Shown here one piece after another: positions 1-5,998 of a stretch of DNA of 7,461 bases. Under the pieces are notes generated by a model. The model saw only the letters and a list, made by a program, of their open reading frames with translations, was not told where the DNA came from and ran no database searches. The DNA comes from Clostridia bacterium (lineage in GTDB: Bacteria; Bacillota; Clostridia; SK-Y3; JACMMQ01): assembly GCA_014378955.1 (NCBI GenBank), contig JACMMQ010000249.1, positions 1 through 7,461 on the forward strand, written 5' to 3'. The translations under genes were made by a program, and so were the position numbers. Position 1 is the first letter of the stretch, and each line of letters opens with the position of its first letter.

Positions 1-1560
1 GCAGATTTTCATGCACACTCGGTTGAGAGTGATGGTGGAGATGCCCCCTCCGCAATGATTGAAGAGCATTACAAAAAGGGCTTTGATATATTATCGATGA
101 CAGACCACAACTTTTTAAGCACGACGTGGGACAGAACGGACAGAACCAATACGACCTATCTTACTTCAGCACGTTTAGCACAAATAACCGCTGGCACGGA
201 TAGAAATAACCGTGGCATGACCGCGATTTTAAATGCAGATGAGCAATCGCTTTCAGACCATGTCAACACCTTTTTTGCACCGTTTAACAATGTAGCGGGC
301 GCAACGCTTGAAAGCAGTATCGCAAAAGCTGAAGAGCTGGGCGGCATTTCACACATGAACCATCCAGGTAGATATACAGGGGGAGCAGGAAAAATAGATG
401 CAGCAGGTGAAGCGGCATCGAACAATCCAACGACTGTGAGTAAATATGTCAACCTTTTCAATAAATACTTATCGTGCGTAGGGATGGAAATCATCAACAA
501 AAAGGATGGCGACTCTGCAAGTGACAGAATACTTTGGGATAACATATTAAAGCAGACCATGCCAGGTCGCCCAGTTTGGGGCTTCTCAAATGACGATACC
601 CATGCGTTGGCGAATACAGGCTATAGCTACAACATGATGCTTATGCCGGAAAACAACGTTGCAAATGTACGCAAGGCAATGGAAAACGGCACATTTTACG
701 CAACCGCCCTTGTATCGTATAGAGAGCTTGGCACAAGCTTTGTCGCAAGTGGCGCTGCACCAAAAATCACCAATATCGTAGTAGATCAAAAAGAAAACAG
801 CATTACCCTTCAAGGCGAAAACTACACCACCATTGAGTGGGTAGCGGATGGCAAGATTATCGCCACTGGCAACACCATTGACCTCAACCAATATGAGGAC
901 GGTATCAACAACTATGTACGTGCACAGCTCAAGGGAGCAGGCGGTATCAGCTTTACCCAACCATTTGGCGTGATGATTGACCAGCCGATTGTATCGATTA
1001 CGGGTGAAGGCTATGGTACAAATAACAAGGCGTACTATGCGAACATGGCATTTGAATCCAAAAACAATTTCTATGCGGGTGAGTTCGAAATTAGCTATGA
1101 TACAGCTAAAATGTCGCTCACTGCAAATGACGTAAAGGTAGTGGACGGTCTTTCGGTCATCAACTTCCAAACACAAGAAGGCGTAGCGAAATTCACAGTG
1201 GTCGCCTTAGGCAAGGAAAAGCCTATAGCGGGCAAAATTGCAAGCTTAACCTTTAACCTGAACGATGGTGCTAAAAATAACCTGTATGTTGCAGTCACAA
1301 AAGCACTTTTGGGCGATGGCAATATTGCATCGATACAAACAAAAGCACAGGCTTCAAATTTAAAGGCGAAAATTTCCAACACCAACATCAACATCTCAAA
1401 CGGCACAGACATTCAAGATTTAAGCATTATCGGTTTGCATTATGGCTTGAACACAACAAGCACAGAATGGGACAAAATCAAGGTGGCGGATATGAACTTT
1501 GACGGGAAATTAGACATTGTTGACCTTACAATTGTGGCATCAAACTATACCGTAAAATAA
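1..1560 (+). CDS. PHP-domain metallohydrolase with Ig-like, cohesin and dockerin domains (5' partial)
   Basis: The frame is open from base 1, so the true start and any signal peptide lie outside the window; the first ATG (55) is inside the PHP domain. Residues are counted from base 1 (519 visible). A PHP-type metal-dependent phosphoesterase/hydrolase domain covers about 1-250. Its likely metal ligands are DFHAH (2-6), TDH (34-36), the HMNHP region (118-122), GMEI (161-164) and FSNDDTH (195-201). A short Ig-like beta domain follows (about 253-325), then a cohesin-like beta domain (about 328-458). A C-terminal dockerin has a canonical calcium loop, DMNFDGKLDIVD (497-508), and a degenerate first loop around 462-473. 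PHP enzymes with this context (CehA/McbA-like) are extracellular metallohydrolases; the substrate cannot be read here. The dockerin suggests non-covalent docking on a cohesin, and the next gene offers one with an SLH anchor. The domain order is firm; the cohesin call rests on fold-like pattern. Confidence 0.88.
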   Translation, partial: ADFHAHSVESDGGDAPSAMIEEHYKKGFDILSMTDHNFLSTTWDRTDRTNTTYLTSARLAQITAGTDRNNRGMTAILNADEQSLSDHVNTFFAPFNNVAGATLESSIAKAEELGGISHMNHPGRYTGGAGKIDAAGEAASNNPTTVSKYVNLFNKYLSCVGMEIINKKDGDSASDRILWDNILKQTMPGRPVWGFSNDDTHALANTGYSYNMMLMPENNVANVRKAMENGTFYATALVSYRELGTSFVASGAAPKITNIVVDQKENSITLQGENYTTIEWVADGKIIATGNTIDLNQYEDGINNYVRAQLKGAGGISFTQPFGVMIDQPIVSITGEGYGTNNKAYYANMAFESKNNFYAGEFEISYDTAKMSLTANDVKVVDGLSVINFQTQEGVAKFTVVALGKEKPIAGKIASLTFNLNDGAKNNLYVAVTKALLGDGNIASIQTKAQASNLKAKISNTNINISNGTDIQDLSIIGLHYGLNTTSTEWDKIKVADMNFDGKLDIVDLTIVASNYTVK

Positions 1561-1579
1561 GTAATTTTGGAAGGATGTG

Positions 1580-1608
1580 CTCCGGTTAATGCTTGGCATT
1601 AGCCGGAG
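1580..1608 (+). other. Intercistronic stem-loop
   Basis: The arms 1580-1592 (CTCCGGTTAATGC) and 1596-1608 (GCATTAGCCGGAG) pair over 13 positions, one of them G-U, around a 3-nt loop. No T-run follows, so this is not a typical intrinsic terminator. It lies between the dockerin enzyme and the SLH anchor gene and could stabilise or separate the two transcripts. That role is inference. Confidence 0.6.
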
Positions 1609-1648
1609 AAAATCTATTGCTAGCCCATAGGCGGAGAGGATGTAAGGG

Positions 1649-2782
1649 ATGAAAAAAACAATACTAGCGTTTTGCATGATGGCGATTATGAGTATTGGCG
1701 GCATCAAGGTATCGGCACAGGCCGTTTTATTCACGGCGGAGGCACCAACCACCGCAGCCCCTAACAGTGTAATTAAGGTAACATACCATATAAGCAACGC
1801 AAGCAAATTGTACGGCTATGAATTGAAGGTGGGTTATAGCAATAACGTAACCTTTAAAGAGGGTAAAAATCTTCTGCCCGACGCAAACTATTCGGCGCCT
1901 GCAAACCACAATGGCATTTTGACGTATGCAAGCACAAAAATGGGCGACAAGGCTGGAACGGATGGCAGCGTTGACCTTGCGGAGCTAGCGTTTGACGTGG
2001 TAGGCAGTGGTACAATTCAACTAACACTGTATACAGCAACATTGACCGACGATTCTGTTAAAAAATCACCGAGTAGTAGTATGACAAAGGTGTATGACCT
2101 AAATCTAGTCAAAAGCATTGTCATTAACACATCACCCAGCACAACCACTACACCTGCACCGACACCCACAGTAGCACCCACAGCAACACCTGCTGATACG
2201 ATAAGACCCTCTCACACACACAGAAAAAAACCCGCATTTAGCGACTTAGGCGGCTATGATTGGGCGAAAAGTGCCATTGAGCAATTAAAAGAAGCGGATA
2301 TTATCAAAGGAACAAGTGAGGAAAGCTTTTCACCAGCGGAAAATATCAAGCGTGCCGATTTTATCTTGCTGCTTGTACGTATGCTCAACCTAACAGCAGA
2401 CATCACAGAAAATTTTGGCGATGTCGAAAAGGATAGCTATTATTACCAAGCAACTGGGGTGGCAAAGGCATTGGGTATTATTAAGGGCAATGACCTAAAA
2501 CAATTTGAACCGAAAAAAGCAATTTCCAGACAGGATATGTTCACGCTCGCCTTTCGCATTTTAAAGCTAAAAAATAAGCTGAGCAGTCAGCCTAACAAAG
2601 CCATTTTGGACAATTTTCATGACGGCAATGACGTTTCAGAATATGCAAGGGAGGGTATTTCTGTATTGATTGAAATGGGCTTGGTCAAAGGCAATGCAGA
2701 CAGGATAAATCCACAAGCCGTTGCAACCAGGGCAGAAACAGCGGTTTTTATACATAGACTACAAGCGCTTTTTAGTAATTAA
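1649..2782 (+). CDS. Secreted cohesin protein anchored by three SLH domains (scaffoldin-like)
   Basis: This 377-residue protein is preceded by GGAGAGG (1633-1639), 9 nt before the ATG. Residues 1-25 form a signal peptide (MKK, hydrophobic core, probable AQA cleavage site). A cohesin-like beta domain covers about 26-160, with typical features such as YGYELKVGY and the LAELAFDV strand. A Pro/Thr linker follows (about 162-187). Three SLH domains cover about 197-246, 256-310 and 321-372; their TRAE-equivalent motifs are KRAD, SRQD and TRAE. SLH trimers hold proteins on pyruvylated secondary cell-wall polymer, so the product should sit on the cell surface and display its cohesin outward. One cohesin plus SLH is the architecture of anchoring scaffoldins. 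The adjacent dockerin-bearing PHP protein is the obvious candidate partner, although cohesin-like modules also occur outside cellulosomes. The gene is probably co-expressed with its neighbour 88 bp upstream. Confidence 0.9.
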   Translation: MKKTILAFCMMAIMSIGGIKVSAQAVLFTAEAPTTAAPNSVIKVTYHISNASKLYGYELKVGYSNNVTFKEGKNLLPDANYSAPANHNGILTYASTKMGDKAGTDGSVDLAELAFDVVGSGTIQLTLYTATLTDDSVKKSPSSSMTKVYDLNLVKSIVINTSPSTTTTPAPTPTVAPTATPADTIRPSHTHRKKPAFSDLGGYDWAKSAIEQLKEADIIKGTSEESFSPAENIKRADFILLLVRMLNLTADITENFGDVEKDSYYYQATGVAKALGIIKGNDLKQFEPKKAISRQDMFTLAFRILKLKNKLSSQPNKAILDNFHDGNDVSEYAREGISVLIEMGLVKGNADRINPQAVATRAETAVFIHRLQALFSN

Positions 2783-2801
2783 TACTAATCTTAATTAGTA
2801 T
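2782..2801. repeat. Small AT-rich inverted repeat at the SLH gene stop
   Basis: ATACTAAT (2782-2789) and ATTAGTAT (2794-2801) form an 8-bp perfect inverted repeat with a 4-nt spacer, beginning on the last base of the stop codon. It is weak in pairing energy and may only help define the mRNA 3' end upstream of the stronger terminator. Confidence 0.4.
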
Positions 2802-2823
2802 AAGGTAAATAGTTATTTTCGAC

Positions 2824-2872
2824 AAAAAACCCTTGTTAGTTCTTAACAAACGAACGAGGGTTTTTCTTTTTT
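2824..2872. terminator. Bidirectional intrinsic terminator between convergent genes
   Basis: The left arm (about 2824-2841, A-run then CCCTTGTTAGTT) pairs with the right arm (about 2849-2866, AACGAACGAGGG then T-run), with a G-U pair and one mismatch. The plus strand ends in TTTTTCTTTTTT. On the minus strand the A-run at 2824-2829 becomes a T-run. It therefore suits both the SLH gene arriving from the left and the spore-coat genes arriving from the right. Confidence 0.85.
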
Positions 2873-2907
2873 GTAAATATTATAACCCAACAAATTTTAT
2901 GAAAGCA

Positions 2908-3342
2908 TTAAAATATTTTCTTGCTATCCTCAAATTCCTGCACGACACGTAGTGCTTCGCCGAAGCGTTGGAAATGCACGACCTCACGCTCACGCAAGAA
3001 GCGCAAAACGTCTATGACACAAGGGTCGTCGGTCATGTCGATGAGATGCTCATATGTTGCACGTGCTTTTTGCTCTGCCGCCATGTTTTCATGCAGGTTA
3101 GCGATTGCGTCACCTTTGGCTGCAATATATTCCACGGTAAATGGATTTCCTGCCGCACTGGTGTAAAACAAGTCATGCCCGTGGTTGACATAAAACTCGC
3201 CCATGCCAGCCGCTTCTAATTCCTTCACCGTTGCACCGTTCGTGAGCTTAAACACCATGGTCGCAATGATTTCAAGATGCGCTAGCTCTTCAGTCCCTGT
3301 ATCGGTATCGGTAAGGCGCATGACGGCTATTGCGTTTGGCAA
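2908..3342 (-). pseudogene. Manganese catalase/CotJC-like protein, N-terminally truncated
   Basis: The 144 codons match the C-terminal three quarters of dimanganese catalases of the spore-coat CotJC type, which are about 190 residues in full. Visible family motifs are GTEELAHLE (Glu and His ligands), AAEQKARATYE (Glu) and REREVVHFQRF (His). The usual N-terminal segment, with the GELGASLRYL-type helix that supplies the first Glu ligand, is absent. In-frame upstream codons to the stop at 3391-3393 show no resemblance to it. A 6-bp tandem duplication (3301-3312) adds Thr-Asp within the conserved LTD-GTEE stretch. No good ribosome binding site precedes the TTG at 3342. An ATG at 3321, five bases after the upstream stop, could be reached by coupled re-initiation. 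Without the first ligand the product should not form a normal dimetal centre. I judge it a remnant, though it might still be translated as a short coat protein. Confidence 0.75.
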
Positions 3343-3920
3343 TTTCCAGCCAGTATGAACCCTTCTAAAATAGAAGTCCCCATTGCACCGTTAATTGAAT
3401 TCATCGGACGTATTACCACACGTGAGTTTGGGGCAACCGATGCAACGGTTGGAAGTTCTATTCTGGTTGACCAAGTGGGTGGATCCTCGGGTGTCGCAAA
3501 TAGCTGGTTGCCAAAGCCACCGATGCCAGGAATGAAAATCTCACCCAGGTACATGTCAAAGTTGCCGAACAATGTCGGTTGTGGCAAGGTTGCCATGAAG
3601 CTTACTGCCTGACCCCCTCTGGGGCCAAAATTCACATAAACCACGCCGCCCGTTCCGAACGGTACACGTCCACGAGGCTGTAAGAGCGCGCAAGTGGGAA
3701 AGCGGATTAATCCAGGCACACAAAGGACATCTCCGGGGAATAAGATATTGGGGTTAGGAATATGGGGGTTATTTACAGCAAGTGCCTCAAACCGTACACG
3801 GAAAATTTGCGTAAGACGATAGAAGGTATCACCAGGGAGAACGGTATAACGCCCTAAAAAAGCTGGTGGACAGTTCTCGGGCACTCGGGGGAGCTGATTG
3901 ATCGCAAACGATTCGTCCAT
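3327..3920 (-). CDS. LysM-domain protein, spore-coat/SafA-like
   Basis: A LysM module near the N-terminus (about residues 24-70 from this start) runs from GRYTVLPGDTF to FPGDVLCVPG and carries the NNPHIPNPN signature of clostridial and bacillar spore-associated LysM proteins. LysM binds N-acetylglucosamine-containing glycan such as cortex peptidoglycan. The remainder (about 80-197) is a Gly/Pro-rich, beta-type region I do not recognise. I place the start at 3920, not the ATG at 3932, because AAAGGA (about 3937-3932) directly abuts the upstream ATG but lies 11 nt before this one. No signal peptide is visible, as expected for coat proteins made in the mother cell. The last codons overlap the truncated catalase reading frame, and the C-terminal tail CQTQ may be out-of-frame catalase sequence created by a deletion. 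Confidence 0.78.
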   Translation of the reverse strand: MDESFAINQLPRVPENCPPAFLGRYTVLPGDTFYRLTQIFRVRFEALAVNNPHIPNPNILFPGDVLCVPGLIRFPTCALLQPRGRVPFGTGGVVYVNFGPRGGQAVSFMATLPQPTLFGNFDMYLGEIFIPGIGGFGNQLFATPEDPPTWSTRIELPTVASVAPNSRVVIRPMNSINGAMGTSILEGFILAGNCQTQ

Positions 3921-3975
3921 CTGTTTATTCATCCTTTCTTGTTAACGTGGCTGAAACTAAAAAAAGCTTCTATTC

Positions 3976-3984
3976 TATTATATG
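3976..3984 (-). promoter_or_regulatory. Possible -10 element for the LysM gene
   Basis: On the minus strand this is CATATAATA, about 55 nt before the LysM start. It fits the CATANNNTA -10 pattern of the mother-cell sigma factors (sigma-E/K) and also contains TATAAT. No convincing -35 is visible for either sigma-A or sigma-K, so the assignment is tentative. Confidence 0.3.
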
Positions 3985-4027
3985 TGAGAATATTGGGATA
4001 ATTGCGTACCGTACTTGCTAAGCGCTA

Positions 4028-4037
4028 AACTATTTAT
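4028..4037. repeat. Target-site duplication, left copy
   Basis: AACTATTTAT directly abuts the left terminal inverted repeat and is repeated exactly at 4172-4181. A 10-bp duplication is in the range made by IS231/IS4-type transposases. Confidence 0.88.
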
Positions 4038-4171
4038 CACTGTCGTCAACTTAAGCATCGTTTTTCGTAGGGGCAGGCCTTGTGTCTGCCAAAATGCACT
4101 AAATTCGGGCGGACATAAAGCCCGCCCCTACGGTAAATATGCATGTAATTTCTCTTAAGTTGACGACAGTG
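4038..4171. mobile_element. 134-bp MITE with IS231/IS4-type ends
   Basis: The terminal inverted repeats are perfect over 18 bp: CACTGTCGTCAACTTAAG at 4038-4055 and its complement at 4154-4171. Exact 10-bp direct repeats flank them. The TCAACTTAAG part matches the ends I remember for IS231 elements, so a related IS4-family transposase supplied in trans is the likely mobiliser. There is no room for a transposase gene. Inside is a second inverted repeat, CGTAGGGGC (4066-4074) with GCCCCTACG (4124-4132). It encloses two small hairpins: GGCAG/CTGCC in the left half and GGGCGG/CCGCCC in the right half. The whole can fold as a branched cruciform. It sits between the recombinase stop and the LysM promoter region. 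Confidence 0.87.
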
Positions 4172-4181
4172 AACTATTTAT
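4172..4181. repeat. Target-site duplication, right copy
   Basis: AACTATTTAT is identical to 4028-4037. It contains the TAA stop codon of the recombinase (4178-4180), so insertion duplicated the stop region without changing the protein. Confidence 0.88.
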
Positions 4182-5752
4182 AGCAAAGCATCCTCAAAGC
4201 ACATGTCAATAATTTGCACGTGAAAGGACGACCTGCGACCACTTGTGGCATAGCTTATTTGAAGGGTGGACGGTAGACCATTCAAGCGTATGCTTAAAAT
4301 AGTACCGTTATAAATGACGATTTCTCGCACCAGCTCCTTGTAGATGATTTGGCTGTTTTCATCGTATAGAAGGATTTGCTTGATTTGGTTTATGTATTGC
4401 GTAACGCCTTTGATTTGTAGATTGTTGGCATTTTCACTTTGTGCTACTTTTTGTTCAAAAGCAGATATTTCATCGTCATACTGCTGTTTCATCAACGAAA
4501 ATTCGTCGTTTGTAATCAGTCCTTCAATCAACAGGTCGATGGCTTTTTTCTTTTTTTCATGAAGTGCTTCAATGCTTCGTTGCAAGTGGGTGGTGTTGAT
4601 AGGTACATTTTGAACACTGGCAATATCATGCATGAGTGCTTGAATAAGGTGCTCTTGGTTGTGGTGAAGGTGTTTGATAATATAATGCATGCACGACGCC
4701 AAAACCTTATCATTGATTGAGCCATTGCTACAACCCAGCGTGCCGTGCTTTGCGTTATTGGCGCAACGCCATGTGCTATGGGCGGTGCCATCCTTTAGCT
4801 TTTTGGATTTGTGAATAAAATGACCCCCGCATTCACCACAAATCAGCTTACCCGAGCACCAGTAGCGGTTAGAATGCTTGGATTTTTGCTGGTCAGAGGG
4901 GGAGCGTCTCGCTAATTCTGCTTGTGTCCTGTCCCACATCGCTCTGTCTATAATGGCTTCATGATGTTCTTTTATGTAAACCATTTCCTCTTCGCCACGG
5001 TTGTATTGTTTTTTATGGTCTAAAAAGTCCTTGGTAATGGTTTTCTTTTGTAGTAAATCTCCCACATATTTTTCATTTCTAAGCACACGTAAAATGGCAG
5101 TGTTGGACCAATGCCTCACACGCTTTGCAAAAATACCTGCTTCATACAATTCTCGGGCGATAATGTGCGTGCCCTTGCCCTCTGTTAGGAATTTATGAAA
5201 AATGAGCTTGACAATTGGTGCCTCTTGGGGGCTCAAAATCAGCTTGCCATCCTTCACCGTATAGCCAAGCAAATCCCGTCCAAAGACTACCCCTTGCTCC
5301 ATCCGCCTTTTTTGTCCCCATTTGACACGCTCTGAGGTTTTTCGGCTTTCCTCCTGCGCCATGGATGCCATCAAGGTCAGTCGAAATTCCGAATCATCAC
5401 CTAATGTGTCAAGGTTGTCATTGATAAAAATAACCCCGATGCCAGCCTTTTTTAAGGTGCGTGTATAGTAAATGCTGTCTAATGTGTTACGGGCAAATCT
5501 CGAAATTTCCTTCGTGATGATTAAATTGATTTCGCCTTGCTGTGCATCGGTAATCATTTGATTAAAAGCCACCCTCTTTTTAGTGGACGTGCCTGTAATG
5601 CCCTCATCGGCATAAACACGCACAAGCTGCCAGTGGTCATGATTGGTTATGTAATTTGTAAAATAGCTTTTTTGGCTCGCAAGCGAATGAGCCTGATCAT
5701 TTTTGTCCGTGGATACACGGCAGTACGCCGCCACTTTAAGCTTGTTAGGCAT
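4178..5752 (-). CDS. Large serine recombinase (site-specific integrase/excisionase type)
   Basis: This 524-residue protein has the order of large serine recombinases. The resolvase-type catalytic domain covers about 5-150: AAYCRVSTD with nucleophile Ser14 and Arg12, then ISRFARNT with Arg85 and Arg88. The Recombinase DNA-binding domain follows (about 160-285). A zinc ribbon has Cys305, Cys308, Cys330 and Cys341. A C-terminal coiled-coil-rich part covers about 385-480. Such enzymes cut and rejoin att sites through a phosphoserine link to integrate or excise phages and transposons. I chose the start at 5752 because GAAAGGA lies 8 nt upstream; the ATG at 5779 lies before that ribosome binding site and inside the upstream ORF. 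The start overlaps that ORF by 8 nt (ATGCCTAA), implying translational coupling. All catalytic residues appear intact. No other phage or cargo gene is visible, so it may be a solitary or remnant element. Confidence 0.92.
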   Translation of the reverse strand: MPNKLKVAAYCRVSTDKNDQAHSLASQKSYFTNYITNHDHWQLVRVYADEGITGTSTKKRVAFNQMITDAQQGEINLIITKEISRFARNTLDSIYYTRTLKKAGIGVIFINDNLDTLGDDSEFRLTLMASMAQEESRKTSERVKWGQKRRMEQGVVFGRDLLGYTVKDGKLILSPQEAPIVKLIFHKFLTEGKGTHIIARELYEAGIFAKRVRHWSNTAILRVLRNEKYVGDLLQKKTITKDFLDHKKQYNRGEEEMVYIKEHHEAIIDRAMWDRTQAELARRSPSDQQKSKHSNRYWCSGKLICGECGGHFIHKSKKLKDGTAHSTWRCANNAKHGTLGCSNGSINDKVLASCMHYIIKHLHHNQEHLIQALMHDIASVQNVPINTTHLQRSIEALHEKKKKAIDLLIEGLITNDEFSLMKQQYDDEISAFEQKVAQSENANNLQIKGVTQYINQIKQILLYDENSQIIYKELVREIVIYNGTILSIRLNGLPSTLQISYATSGRRSSFHVQIIDMCFEDALL

Positions 5753-5927
5753 ATGGATTGTCCTTTCGAACTGTAACATGCGGCGGCTTTTGCATATCCA
5801 TCAAGGCGTAAAGCTGTGCATTTGTCAGCATGCCATTTTGATGCAATTGCTTGAGAATGCCGATTTTCAAATGGTATTCAAAGCACTGTTCATCCTCTTT
5901 GGTAAGGTGAATTACTCCATTTTCAAT
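5745..5927 (-). CDS. Small SHOCT-like ORF coupled to the recombinase, apparent ATT start
   Basis: The frame runs for 60 codons, beginning ATT-GAA-AAT and ending in NPYA, and its TAA overlaps the recombinase ATG. GGAGG (5939-5935) is an excellent ribosome binding site 7 nt before the ATT. The frame has no ATG until codon 33, which would cut the conserved-looking part. The middle, TKEDEQCFEYHLKIGILKQLHQNGMLTNAQLYALM, resembles the short helical SHOCT-type proteins I associate with recombinase genes in Firmicutes. These have a Leu-Xaa-Xaa-Gly-Xaa-Leu-Thr turn between two helices. Function is unknown; a directionality or accessory role is only a guess. ATT initiation is rare, so this may instead be an ATG lost by point mutation, with translation still loading ribosomes for the overlapping recombinase. 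Confidence 0.6.
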   Translation of the reverse strand: MENGVIHLTKEDEQCFEYHLKIGILKQLHQNGMLTNAQLYALMDMQKPPHVTVRKDNPYA

Positions 5928-5931
5928 GCAA

Positions 5932-5939
5932 TCACCTCC
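5932..5939 (-). promoter_or_regulatory. Strong ribosome binding site of the small ORF
   Basis: GGAGGTGA on the minus strand is an almost full anti-16S complement. With 7 nt from GGAGG it points to the ATT codon at 5927-5925. The alternative TTG at 5926 gives only four codons before a stop. Confidence 0.65.
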
Positions 5940-5947
5940 AGTGGTAC

Positions 5948-5986
5948 ATTATATGTGTCATGTGGTTGGCGCATGCAATTATTGCA
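5948..5986 (-). promoter_or_regulatory. Putative recombinase-operon promoter with palindromic operator
   Basis: On the minus strand a perfect TATAAT (5953-5948) lies 20 nt before the small ORF's ATT. No good -35 is present at 17 bp; TTGCAT at 19 bp is the nearest. A perfect 13-bp odd palindrome, TGCAATTATTGCA (5974-5986), covers the -35 region, where a repressor would block transcription. The -10 is convincing by sequence; the operator role is inference. Confidence 0.42.
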
Positions 5987-5998
5987 CATGCAAAAGGC

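Noticed and set aside
55..57. ATG as start of the PHP protein
   Set aside because: It lies inside the PHP domain; the metal-binding DFHAH motif is encoded upstream in the same frame from base 4, so the gene begins outside the window.
586..1176. Minus-strand frame of 196 codons within the PHP-cohesin gene
   Set aside because: It is antisense to a well-supported gene, has no ribosome binding site and a Cys/Val-rich composition typical of a shadow frame.
1540..1806. Minus-strand hydrophobic frame that looks like a membrane protein
   Set aside because: It is the antisense of the SLH protein's signal peptide and leader, which explains the hydrophobicity.
2908..3342. Functional CotJC catalase
   Set aside because: The first metal-ligand helix is missing and the conserved motif carries a two-residue insertion, so a normal dimanganese site is unlikely.
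3921..3932. ATG at 3932 as the LysM start
   Set aside because: The only ribosome binding site abuts it with no spacing, while the ATG at 3920 is placed suitably.
4038..4171. MITE inverted repeat as a recombinase terminator or a CRISPR-like repeat
   Set aside because: There is no T-run after the stem on either strand, the arms are flanked by exact target duplications, and there is no repeat-spacer array.
4021..4200. TIR pair as att sites of the serine recombinase
   Set aside because: Both copies lie on one side of the recombinase and are inverted with a 10-bp duplication, which fits DDE transposition, not serine integration.
5753..5779. Upstream ATG extending the recombinase by nine residues
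   Set aside because: The ribosome binding site GAAAGGA lies downstream of it and points to the ATG at 5752; the extra residues precede the conserved fold and overlap the leader ORF.
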